Assembly (NCBI RefSeq): GCF_964355755.1
Contig: NC_092677.1
Location: 24,028,101 to 24,092,100, forward strand
Direction of reading: 5' to 3'
Length of the DNA: 64,000 bases
DNA from: Antedon mediterranea
Taxonomy: Eukaryota; Echinodermata; Crinoidea; Comatulida; Antedonidae
Shown piece by piece: positions 10,651 through 22,800 of this stretch. The notes beneath the pieces are model-generated. The model searched no databases. It saw only the letters and a list, made by a program, of their open reading frames with translations, and was not told the DNA's origin. The translations under genes and the position numbers were made by a program. Each line of letters starts with the position of its first letter. The stretch's first letter is position 1.

Positions 10651-11885
10651 TTGGTTATCCGCAACTTAGTTGCAGGATAACCCATGTGATTGTAAATATC
10701 TTTTTTTTTCATCATCATCTTCTTTGTTCTTCTTTCTTTCCCTGATTTTTGTGAGCAGCATATCCCCTATAGCTTATGAATATAACTTTTGTATAACTTT
10801 GTCATTATATGGGCATTTACCTGAAGTTGTGCACCTCCATATTTTGAATGACGTCAGAGTTGCGCAACGTGACTTACGCGCGATTTTATGAATTTCAATG
10901 ATTGATCATAGGATAAAAAATAAAAGTCATTTTGAATTGACACTTAGTGAAAATTTAAGTTATATCAAGGTCAAACTTTCTATGGATTAAAAATGGCATG
11001 TTTTACAAGAAGTTACGCGCACACGCGCATTTAAAGTTTCAAAATGCGCAAAATAAATTTCTAATCAACTTTCTACGCTGATCATGACATTTTAAGCATG
11101 TCAAAAATTCCCACGCGCGCGAAAAAGATTACGCGTAAGGTGCGCACGTAGCATGAAAATCATGTGTTTTTTTCTTGAATTATGATTTTACAGCCTTTCT
11201 TAGTCATTTTAAAAAAGATTTACATCATTTCAAATTAAAATGACTTCATACGAGCACGTTGATTTAGACCATTTGCGCGCGTTTTAGTTGAAAAAGTTAC
11301 AAATATTGTCAAAATAATGCCAATTTTGAATCTATTATAGCTCCTCAGGATCATCCACGACACCCAATTTTTTTAATTTAATATGTAAGCAGATATGTTG
11401 TAGATATGAATTCATGCAGAATCTTTACCTCTCGGATGTTATGACGGCATCGTATGGCCACACGAATGTAAAATATAGGATTTTTTACTCTTTCGTTATT
11501 GCTCATCACATTAAATAGAGCGCATCTCACTTTTACGTGCCCAAAATTCTTCAAATTTGTTTTAATGTAATTATTTAGATAATTATCTTTTAAAATTGTT
11601 ATCTTTATATGTCAATTTGATGACGTCATTGTGTTAATAATTGGATTTAAAAGATGGGTCTCGTAATTTTGTCTATGCTACACTGTATATAACATATACA
11701 GTGTATTCTGTAAATACTGTAACATGATGTATGCTGCAAAATAGGTACAATTCAGCACTGTAAAGATATTTATTTCATGTCATAGGATGGCATAATAATT
11801 GTCGAGATTCATATAGTTTAAAGTATGTGCATGTTGCGTTTGCGCGGATAACCCGAACTCGTCAAAGTGACGAGTTCAAATCTAG
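10651..11885 (+). mobile_element. Helitron-like unit A5 (short type)
   Basis: The 5' hairpin is GGTTATCCGCAAC / GTTGCAGGATAACC (10653-10682). The 3' end has GCGGATAACC, CGAACTCGTC hairpin and CTAG (11882-11885). The body shares ATTGATCATAGGATAAAAAATAAAAG-type text with A7. One expected TGACGTCAT site reads TGACGGCAT near 11442, a point loss compared with A7. Confidence 0.7.
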
Positions 11886-13038
11886 TATTTATTTCTTTCC
11901 TTCCACTTTTCTCTCCCATTTTTTGTGGGCAGCGTATCTCTAATTCTAGCCAACATAAGATTGTATAACTTTGTCAAAAGATTGCCCTATATCTGTAGAT
12001 GTGCAAGAAACTTTTTTTTTCAAATTTCGAGTTGCGCAGCGTAAGTTACGCGCGATTTTGTGAATTTCAATGATTGATCATAGAATAAAAACTAAAAGTC
12101 GTTTTGTATTGAAACTTGGTGAACATTTAAGTCACACAATGCGCAAACTTTCTATGGATTAAAAATGGCATGTTTTACAAAATATTACGCGCGCACGCGC
12201 GTTTAAAATTTCAAAATGCGAAAAATCAATTTCTAATCAACTTTCTACGCGTTTCATGTCATTTTGAGCATTTCAAAAATTCCCACGCGTGCGCAATTTT
12301 TTTACGCGTGCGTGCGCACGTAGTGCAAACACATCATTATTTTGCTTGATTTTTGTTTTTCCTGTCTTTTTTAGTAAATTTACCAACTTTCAAACAATTT
12401 CGACTTAAAATCACATCATACGAGCACGTAGAATTAAACAATTTACGCGCATTTTTGATGAAAAAGTTCAAAAATTTGTCAAAATTATGCCTTTTTTATA
12501 ACAGTCATAGATTCTAAACTACGTGGTGAACTTTTTTAAAATTACATATTCTGAATGTAGATGAGTTGTAGATATAGAATCATGCATCGATTTGGCTAAT
12601 CGGACATTGTGACGTCATCGTATGGCCACACGAATATCAAATATAGGATTTTTGTCTCTTTCGTCATAGCTCATCACATTTAATAGAGCGCATCTCCACT
12701 TATCCGTATTCCATTTTCCCCCATTTTTATATATTGCCTAGGTCAATCAATTATCTTTCGAATGATTCACCATTTTTAAAATTGTTATGACGTCATCATG
12801 TCCAAAAGCGTCAATAACTTGGGCCACTTATTTCCACCTATTCTTCACTGTATGTAGTACGTATACAATATATAGTGTAAACCGTATATACTTAGACGTG
12901 GCGAAAAATAGAGAGCGCACTAACATTTTTTCAATGGTATAATCGTTTTTCTGCGCGCACTATTCTAACGTATGACGTGCACTTGGCTTTTGCGCTGCGG
13001 ATAACCTAACTCGTCCGTAGTGACGAGTTCAAATCTAG
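11886..13038 (+). mobile_element. Helitron-like unit A6 lacking the 5' hairpin
   Basis: The unit follows CTAGT of A5 directly with ATTTATTTCTTTCC and has no inverted-repeat start. Its 3' end is complete: GCGGATAACC, hairpin with CGTAGT loop, CAAATCTAG (to 13038). Units A8 and A9 share this hairpin-less start, so it is a recurrent junction type and not a random truncation. Confidence 0.65.
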
Positions 13039-14256
13039 TTGGTTATCCGCAACTTAGTTGCGGATAACCCATGTGATTGTAAATATCTTTTTTTTTCATC
13101 ATCATCTTCTTTGTTCTTCTTTCTTTCCCTGATTTTTGTGAGCAGCATATCCCCTATTGCTTGTAAATATATCTTTTGTATAACTTTGTCATTACATGGA
13201 CATTTACCTGAAGTTGTGCACCTCCATATTTTGAATGACGTCAGAGTTGCGCAACGTGACTTACGCGCGATTTTATGAATTTCAAGGATTGATTATAGGA
13301 TAAAAAATAAAAGTCATTTTGTATTGAAATTTGGTGAATATTTAAGTCATATCAAAGGCAAACTTTCTATGGATTAAAAATGGCATGTTTCACAAAAAAT
13401 TACGCGCGCACGCGCATTTAAAATTTCAAAATGCGCAAAATTAATTTCTAATCAACTTTCTACGCTGATCATGACATTTTGAGCATGTCAAAAATTCCCA
13501 CGCGCGCGAAAAAAATTACGCGTAAGGTGCGCACGGAGCATAAAAATCATGTGTTTTTCTCTTGAATTATAATTTTACAGCCTTTCCTAGTCATTTTAAA
13601 AAAGATTGACATCATTTCAAATTAAAATGACGTCATACAAACACGTTGATTTAGACAATTTGCGCGCAATTTAGTTGCAAAAGTGACAAAATATTGTCAA
13701 AATTATGCCTATTTTTAATCTATTATAGCTCCTCAGGATCATCCATGACCCCCATTTTTTTTAATTTGATATGTAAGCAGATTTGTTGTAGATATGAATT
13801 CATGCAGAATATTTACCCCTCGGATGTTATGACGTCATCGTATGGCCACACGAATGTAAAATATAGGATTTTTTACTCTTTCGTTATTGCTCATCAGATT
13901 AAATAGAGCGCATCTCACTTTTACGTGCCCAAAATTCTTCAAATTTGTTTTAATGTAATTATTTAGATAATTATCTTCTAAAATTGTTATCTTTATATGT
14001 CAATTTGATGACGTCATCGTGTTAATAATTGGATTTAAAAGATGGGTCTCGTAATTTTGTCTATGCTACACTGTATATAACATAATACAGTTTATTCTGT
14101 AAAATACTGTAATATGATGTATGCTATATAATAGGTACAATTCAGCACTGTAAACATATGTATTTCATGTCATAGGATGGCATAATAATTCTTCAGTTCA
14201 GGTCATTAAGCCATAATCATTTTCGGTGTGCAATATTCCAACGTATAACGTGCACG
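13039..14256 (+). mobile_element. Helitron-like unit A7, 3' end missing
   Basis: The 5' hairpin GGTTATCCGCAAC-TTA-GTTGCGGATAACC is at 13041-13069. The body follows A5 to about 14180 and then changes to the 3'-subterminal text seen in A4 (CTTCAGTTCAGGTCAT). It breaks off at GCACG (14252-14256), before the terminal hairpin, and joins the divergent unit C. Confidence 0.6.
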
Positions 14257-15613
14257 CAAAAATTACGCGAGTACACGTATTTAAAATTTCTAAATGCGCA
14301 ACATTAATTTCTAATCAATTTCACGTACATTTCAGGCCATTTTTAGCACTTCAAAATTTTCAATTTTTTGTGCACGCACCTGGATACTGGTTGGGTAGGT
14401 TTGGCCAGTATGCGTACCTTTTTATGGCCAGCGGGCGTCCCGAAATTGCGCAATATGACCAGCGGGCGTCCAATTATTGCACAATATTTGTTCAATGGCA
14501 GCGTCCGCTCCGTGCGTGTGAAACACGTACAATGCGACAGATGGCGCTATATACATAATTAATTATAATAATACAGAATTTGCAATTAGGGCAAGCCTGA
14601 ACTGAGGCCTCTAAAATCCAATCTATCTGTTCAGAGCAGGCTAGCCTAAGTTAAACTGATTTAGTAAATTATACTACTGTATTTTAGGGCCTAATTAATA
14701 ACAATAATTATTAATAGTTTTAACTATTATAATGTCAATCAAAAAACATTTTAAATGAAAGTTCACATTATTTAATATTTGTTTTCTGATAAATAATAAT
14801 AGTACGTGGCCGGCCGGCCGGCATCTCGCGCGGAAAATGTAAATATACATATATATATATATGTCGCATTGTACGTATTTTTCACACGCATTGCATTGAA
14901 AACATATTGCGCAATAATTGGACGCCCGCTGGCCATATTGCGCAATATCCGGGACGCCCGCTGGCCATAAAAAGGTACGCATACTGGCCAAACCTACCCA
15001 ACCCTGTAGCGCACCTGTGCGCACAGCTCGTACAAAGCGCAGAAAAGTGTTTATTGAAATTGATTCTTGTTTTCCATACCTTCTTTAGTAGATTTCATTC
15101 ATTTTTATCAACTAATGGCAAAATAACGATGCACGTGCACGTTAAACTTTAATAATCGTGTGCTAAAAATATACCTATTTTTAATGGGCACCCATTTTTT
15201 TAATGGATTATGGAAGCTAATGAGTTGAATACATCTATTCATGTACAATTTGCACCTACAGGATGTTCTGACGTCATCATATAGCCACTCGAATTAAAAA
15301 AATAGAATTTTTCTCTTTTATACTAGTTAATCCAATTTAATAATTTAATATGAATTTATATAAAAATGTTGCCTATCGGATGTCGTGATGTCATCATATG
15401 GTCAGTTGAATTCAAAATGTCTGATTTTATCTCTTTTGTGTGTAGCGTTTAAAAGAGCGCACATTTCACTTTTACATTCCCCAATTTTTTTTTTTATTAA
15501 AAATTATCTTCTAAAATTGTTACCTTCATGTTTCATTTTGATTACGTCATCATGTTAAAAATTGGAATAAAAGATGGGTCTCGTAATTTCTCCTTTGCCA
15601 TACTATCTTTGGC
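14257..15613 (+). mobile_element. Divergent Helitron-like unit C, split by a TIR element
   Basis: Landmarks of the A and B families are recognisable in order: an acgcgagtacacg block followed by TTTAAAATTTC, ATTTCTAATCAA, GACGTCATCATATAGCC (about 15269), a second GATGTCATCATATGG block (about 15389), and GTTAAAAATTGGAATAAAAGATGGGTC near the 3' side. Similarity is much lower than within A or B, so this is a third, older subfamily. The 14383-15009 element interrupts it. No terminal hairpin or CTAG is left. Confidence 0.5.
14383..15009. mobile_element. Non-autonomous TIR transposon with long arms and 8-bp target duplication
   Basis: Arms of about 150 bp are inverted copies (outer part GGTTGGGTAGGTTTGGCCAG, with GGCCAGCGGGCGTCC repeated in each arm). 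The 8-bp direct repeat CGCACCTG flanks it exactly (14375-14382 and 15010-15017). The centre is AT-rich with a GGCCGGCCGGCCGG patch and a TA repeat. Long TIRs plus an 8-9 bp target duplication resemble Mutator-like elements; hAT is the alternative because of the 8 bp. No transposase ORF. Confidence 0.65.
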
Positions 15614-16465
15614 TGCACTGTAGTGGTTATGCCATCCTATTACTGTACATGAAGTGAAAGTTTACAGTGATGAATTGTGTCTATTTGGTATAATACAGTT
15701 TGCAGTATTTTTATAGAATACATGTTGGTCCCGTAAGTTTAGGTATGCTGCACTCTATATATTTTACTATGAAAAAAAAAATTGTTAAATTCAGGACTGA
15801 CTTTGAATGTAAAATTAGGATTCAAAAATTGCGCGCTTGCCAATGCTCTATATTAAATAAATGATACGAGTTATATCATTTTGTTTTCCAAAACAAGAAT
15901 AACAACTTTTCTGCTCTGTGTTTTTATCTAACTAAGGAAGTACTGACAAAAGCAATGAGATATGATTGGATACAATATATATATATTTTTAAAAAGCTCA
16001 CTTTACATTTTACGTACAATAATGTAAATGTAGTATTATTGAAAGTTGGACACATTTAGCAATAATTATAGTTTATATATATTCTGATCAGGACTTTTAG
16101 CTTAGTTCGTCGCCATGGATTCATTAGACACATATTTATTGATGCATCAATACGTGACGAATCTCAATTTAAAATTATCTGAAATTAAATCTCTAATCAA
16201 CTACATTACGATAGGCCTATTAATCTTATATAAATAACTGAATGCCTTGCATCGTGTAAAAGAGCGAATGACTGCATTAATGGATGTCTTAAAAGTTGGA
16301 TACCATTTTGCTTGAAGAGATAAAAACTTTCGATTGAACACCTACAAGGAAAAAAAAACTCTAGACAATATTCAAATTGCAGAACAATATTCATAGTATG
16401 AGAGATGAGAGATAATAGTATAGGCCCATGATTCGTAAATAAAGATAGAAATTTATTTAACTCAC
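15614..16465. other. Non-coding, with an inverted scrap of a Helitron-like unit
   Basis: About 15630-15705 is the reverse complement of the region near the 3' end of A-type units (compare 14120-14190: CATAGGATGGCATAA, ATTTCATGT, CACTGTAAA). The rest is AT-rich with no recognised gene. Confidence 0.4.
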
Positions 16466-16540
16466 CTGATAATGTTTCTCCAGTACGAGATAATGACATG
16501 AGGTTTAAAGTTCCCCGCCTGTCATTCACAGGGAGACATA
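16466..16540 (-). other. Exon-like fragment on the Helitron strand, 3' of the transposase gene
   Basis: A 75-nt stretch ends at a strong donor (ATCAG|GTGAGT, minus strand, exon end at 16466). Its open frame codes a peptide with ordinary codon usage (CLPVNDRRGTLNLM...). The upstream CATTAG could be an acceptor but has no pyrimidine tract, so the 5' edge is weak. Helitrons are known to capture host exons, and this lies 270 bp past the transposase stop, in the same orientation. It could equally be a leftover host exon or chance. I do not recognise the peptide. Confidence 0.3.
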
Positions 16541-16558
16541 CTAATGTATGTCTTTATT
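16534..16558 (-). terminator. Perfect 8-bp hairpin next to a minus-strand AATAAA
   Basis: AGACATAC-taat-GTATGTCT (16534-16553) is a perfect stem-loop. AATAAA on the minus strand lies at 16553-16558, about 255 nt after the transposase stop codon. The AATAAA is a candidate poly(A) signal for that gene. The hairpin might belong to the element's 3' end, but no CTAG or CTRR terminus follows it. Confidence 0.3.
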
Positions 16559-16812
16559 CTCTTTTTTTTCCAAGTTTTTACAGTTATATTTTAAGTTCGT
16601 ATTAAGTAAGTTCTTTTACGTAAGGTCTTTTATAAAACATGTTTTTTTTTAGTTTCACTTTCATGTGGATTAACTATATATTAATATATTTTTATATTTG
16701 TCTTTACCAGGATTGCACATGTAGTGATAAAACCGTATACAGTATACTCCATTAATATAATATTCTTAAAACAACAATAAACATAAGCTGAAAAAAATGT
16801 AAAATATTGCAA

Positions 16813-19800
16813 TTAAAATTTAATTTGAATGGCTTCATGATAGCTATAATAAATTGGAATTACTTCAGCCTGTACTGAATCAAGACCTTTGCTATAGACA
16901 TGATCAATCAATGTATTATTTTCAGTTGTAGAACTTGTGACATGTTGTTGGTACCCATTCTCTAACATTAATGTTTTCACTTTGGAAGGTTGTTTGAAAA
17001 GATTTTCATTGAAATCACCCATTATGATACATTTAGTACATACTTTATGTATCTCTTTCAATAATTTGCTCAAATGCTGACAGAATTGTTTTATATCATA
17101 ACTTGGAGGTCGATAAATTACTGACACGACAACTGAAACTGGGCTTGTTATTAAAAATGAAATTGCCTCTATATCATTGATACATATGTTTAATCTACTT
17201 GAAAACATGTTCTTCGAATACACAGCAACGCCACCATGAGCCAATTTTTTTAATTTTGAAGTCAGAGAATTTGTATTAGAATACGAGTCATACCTTGATT
17301 GATGATACAATTTATATGGCTGTATATCTACGCCAAAAAAATCGTCATCCTTATTCAACCATGTTTCAGTTAGACATATGATACTAGAATTCATAAACAA
17401 ATCATTACATTGAAGATCAACAAAGTGTTGTTTAAGTCCTTGAATGTTATGTAACATTATTGAAAAATTAGAATCCAAATTATGACTTTGTTTATCATAT
17501 TGTACGTATGAATTCATTTTATTTAAGCATTTCTGTATGTTTGGATCACAATAAATCAGCTTTGGATTAAAATGTTCAATGATAAGTCCAGAAATTGATG
17601 TAACACGACTCAGACTTACATATGCTTGTCCAGGCGCAAAAGTATTTTTAAGGCAGACTGATACTTTATCCATTGTCATTCCTTGCACTTTATGAACTGT
17701 GCATGCATATGCTAATTTGAGAGGAAATTGCTTTCGACTGTATTTATTTCCAACAGATTCCTGAAACATTTCAATTGCCTGAATACCAATTTCATTATTG
17801 TCAAATTTCACTTTAATAGATACTAGTTTAGTGCTTTGACTTGCCTTAATTATTTCTTCAACATGCCCCATACATCCATTTGTTAAACCTTTTTTAACAT
17901 CTACATTTTTTATCAACATCACTCTGGCATTGACTGCAATCCACAAATAATTTAATAAACTACTTTGACGTGATTTCCGAGGTTTATCACATTTTTTGTT
18001 TTGTCTCTTGCTGTTGACTACAACATCCTCTGCTTCAATGCATACAATATCTGTACATCTTTTATGCAACATTTTCTTATTCCATTCATCCACTTGCTTG
18101 TTGCACGGGTAAATATGAACAGCATCTTCACATTCTTCACCTGTTTGACGTGATTTCAAAACTAATAAATCTTTATCAGACAAACATTCATTTCTTTCTT
18201 TTGTACGCAGTTTGTTTAACAATAGAGCAAATTCTTTATCTTCTTTTTGTCTCATGATTTCATCTAACTGTACTAGTTTAAAGTTATCTATCCACAATGA
18301 GCTTTCCAATGTATCTTTATATAAAGAAGTACCCATCACAGGAGGCAACTGATAAAAATCACCAACTGCAATTATTGAAATATTACCAAATGCACTATCA
18401 TTACGTACTTGCTTTATTTGCCTTAATCTTCCATGGATATACCAAAGCAACCTTTGATTTACCATTGATATTTCATCTATGATAACAATCTGCAACTGAC
18501 TCAACTGATTACGAAGTGCACTTATTTTTTCTTCTCCAAGTGGTTGATATGGAAGTGAGATATTAATGGGAATTGACAAAGCACTATGTATTGTTTGACC
18601 TTTAATATTATAGGCTGCAATCCCTGTAGGAGCTAATTTTAATATTGACAAATCATCAGGATTCTCCATAATTTTGCCAAGAATGCGTGTTGCTTCATAA
18701 AAAATACAATTTACCAGATGACTTTTACCAGTACCAGCACCTCCAGTTATAAAAGTATAAAATGGTTCAGGTCGTTTACCATTAACTTTGTCGAAGCACC
18801 ATTGTCTTGTCTTGTAAAATATATGTTGTTGTTTTTCATTTAAATGTCTAATCATTTTGTTCAATTCTGGTCTTGAAATATAAGACGAATTAGATTCTAC
18901 TTTAGAAGTATGATTTTTTGGAAGTTCAAAATCTGGAATAACAAATTCGTTTTCTTCATCATCAATGTCTACATTTGGCTTTGGATTGTCTAACCTTTCT
19001 TTTTCTGTTTCTGGACATAAAAGACTCCATGCATCTTCTTGTGGTCCAAATTTGGCTAAAAACTCTTTTGCGTCTTCAACATCATCAGCACTTTTTTCAT
19101 ACTGTTTCATGTTTCCTTGAACTATGGACTTTACTCTTTGCAATTTACGACTACCACATAATTTAACAGATCCGTCCTCATAAAATTGTTCATATGTTTG
19201 AAAATTTGGTGGTTTTAACTGTTCATCATTTCGAAACGGTAAAAATAACTGCAATATACTTAGATAATATTTGTCAGGATCTCTATCCATATGAAATCGA
19301 GGGTATCGGACTATAGCATTGCTAGTTTTCGTTCTTTTTTGTATAAATCCAAACTGCTTTTTTAATTTAAATACATTCTTTTTTTTCCCTTTCATTTCTG
19401 ATATACTTAATATTCTATAATTAGAACAAAATGTTGCAAGGCACATTTTATTAAATTCAAAACTATTAGGTCGAGCTTTATATTTATCAAGCTTATTTGG
19501 CAACCAGGCACAATCGTTATCATCTGCTTTGGTTTTAATTACACTTAGTGGTAAACTCATTCTAACAGGATTAGGTCCTACTGGAATATATTCCACTTTC
19601 CTTGAACATTCTTTTAATCTCAAACCACAGACACGATAAACACTTTCTTGGGCAGAAACTTCTCGATTATTCATGTAGACATTACCAAGTTTTCGTAAAC
19701 TTTGTCTAGCATCTTCATTTCCTTCTTTCACTTCTGATGCTGTATGAGATAAAAGTAAGCCCATTTCCCGTTCAGATTTTGACAAATATTGCACAACGTA

Positions 19801-22800
19801 AGTAATACATGCATATACATTTGTTATATACTGAATATCCATATTAGCATTCCATGCTCTTAATAAGGAAGGATTATACTGATTTACCCATGCGTCTTGA
19901 GGGTTTCTCTTCATAACAATCTTTTCTTCAGTAGCTATACAATTATTTGCCTTCTCAAATGCACTTTGTGTGATACCTAAACTTTTGAAAAGTTCTTTGG
20001 CATTTTCATATGGTTCTTCATTAGTCACAGCCTCTTTTACTGAGGTTAACAAATCTTTTGCTTGTTTAGTATCATCATTACTTTCACTCACAGTAGGTCT
20101 CATAACAAATGTTTTTTGAGAAGGTTGTCTTGGAAAGTTAAATCTACAAATTGTTCCTTTCTTCTTACACGATTTAGAATGTCTTTTACTGTGAATCTGC
20201 ACACTGGTAACAATTTCATTCAATTCAGGATCTACAGTTTGACATGGAACAGAACAAGAAATATATTTATCAACAAAATTAATAACTTCCTTATCTTCAT
20301 CTGAACAAAAAACAGGAGCATTTTCAACCCAAACTAACATATGAACATGTGGACTTCCTCTCATTTGAAATTCAATTCGATAAAAATAATCTACAACTTT
20401 ACCAATAGGCTGTGCTTCAGACAGAATTACATTTTTCAAAAAAGTATGGAAGCGTTTGTCAAACATTCTCGCAACAGTCACTGGATTCGACTTCAACAAA
20501 TTACATTTATCTGCCCATTCTAGTTCATCAATGTTTCTTTTGTCTCCTGCTTGACTTAACAATGTAGTCATTATTTCTTTCCAACGAAAGTCAGCACTTG
20601 AGAATGAAAGAAAAAATGTTGGTTTGCCAATCTGTCTAACCATTGCCATTACGTCCTTTTGTGTTGCTTGCCAGTATGGCGGAGTCCCACGTATCTGTTT
20701 TAAAAATTTATAACCCTTGTCAGATTTTAAAATTTCCTCAACTTTGTTGACGTCTTTTAAATCTGCTATAGTTACTTTGCTAAAATCATCCTTTTTACTT
20801 GACCCTTTTCGCAATGCAATGGAAATACTCGATAAAATTTGTTGAAGTTCATATAAAGATTGAGCATAAAATATGAATTCAGTATTTTTGGCAAACCTGT
20901 TATCTACATGCATTAATCTGTTGTGGAAATAACGTCCAAATGATATTTTAACATCTCTGATGTCGTGGAATGTTGGTTGGCCTGTGGGAAATAAAACTGG
21001 AAATGATTTTGCTTCATTACTTTCATTCTTTAACAATGCAACAGGGCTATTATTTTCACAAGGCGCACAACAAATTATGTCACGAAAATATTCATCAACC
21101 ACATTTTGTCGCCTGTCAACAGGTTGAAGACTTGTGTCAAAGACAGCACCACTTAATCGGTCTTCCACTTCTTCTTCATTATTTTCTAAATGTGTTTCAC
21201 CATTATTATTATTACCACTTTCTATGTTTTCTTTAGATAAATAATTGTGCCATTCTTCATTAATAGCTACATCAAAATACCATTTGTTATGATCCTGTAA
21301 ATATTCAAGAGCTTGTATAACATTAGCTGTGTTAACAAATTTGTATTTATAGTAACTTTTATAAGACAACTTTCGCTTCAACTTTACGGATATTAATTGA
21401 TCAACAGCCTCTGGTCTAGGCAGCATTTTCACAGTTTCAATAGTATTTGATGGTACGCATACAACTGGGCCATGTATTCCATGCTGTCCACCTTTGGGTA
21501 AATTCATTAATTTCATAAAAGGAATATTTAATCCTATCAAGTGCTGCTCTAAATTATTTAAACACTCAAGCTCAGGAGGAATATCATGCAGTTCTAAATT
21601 GTTTGAATTGGCTTCTGCAGGGACTTTTCCATTTAACAGTTTTCTGTGGCATGTGAAACAAATCCATAAACGACATCTTGGTGATTCAATAAATTGACAA
21701 GGTTTATTACATTCATTATTGCAAATATGCAAATACTTTTCATTTATACATGTCCTATTTTCGTACTTAGATTTAGTGCACTTCATAACTTGATTCTTAA
21801 ATAACATTTTAAAGCATACACAACAAACATATTCAGGACCACGAGAAATTGTTTCTCTGAAGTTTTTCAAAACAAACTCAAAATTACTATTTTCTATGTT
21901 TCTCTTTTCTCGATGCTTCTTACTTTTCCTAAAAACATTTTTTCGAAACACTGGATCACGATGATATTTTTCTTTAAATCTTAGCTTACAACTTTTTTTA
22001 CACTTTTGTCTAAATTCCAAATTAGCACGATATTTTTCTGACAATCTTAGCTTACAGTTTTGTCTAAATTTTAAATTATTTCGATACTTATCTGCCAATT
22101 TTTGCCTTAAGTTTTCTCTGAATTTTGAATTATTCCGATACTTCATTACGAATTTTGTCTTCAAATTTTCTCTGAATTTTGAATTATTCCGATACTTCAT
22201 TACGAATTTTGTCTTCAAATTTTCTCTGAATTTTGAATTATTCCGATACTTCATTATGAATTTTGTCTTCAAATTTTCTCTGATTTTTGAATTATTACGA
22301 TACTTTAATACGAATTTTTGCCTAAAATTTTGTCTGAATTTAGGGTCAGTGTGATACTTTTCTGCAAATTTGGATTTATTTTTGGTTTTCGTGTTATATC
22401 TAAATATTATATCATTGTGGTATCTATTTAATTTGTTCTCTTTTTTGATTGTTCGGTAATCAAAATTAATTTTGTAGTTATGTCTCGCTTTATTTCGTAT
22501 CTTAATACTATAATCAGGTTCATATCTATACATGTTGTATTGTCTTTCTCTGTTTTCCTTCCTTTTTTGGAATTTATAATCATCATCAGCATATCTTATT
22601 TTCTGTGCTTCTTTTATTTTACGTTTCTTTTCTTTGTAGACATAATCACTTTCATATTTGCTTCTATTCTCATTTGTTTTTTCTGAATTATCTTTTGATT
22701 CTCTTTGCCTTTTCATTCTTTGTTGATTCTTGTGCTTTTCTTTTCTATTTCTGTAAGATTGTTTTTTTTTTCCTTTCAATAGTTTTATTTCACTTTCAAA

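Noticed and set aside
16350-16370. CTAG near 16360 as the 3' terminus of the autonomous Helitron
   Set aside because: No hairpin precedes it on the minus strand at the usual distance, and no paired 5' end was found.
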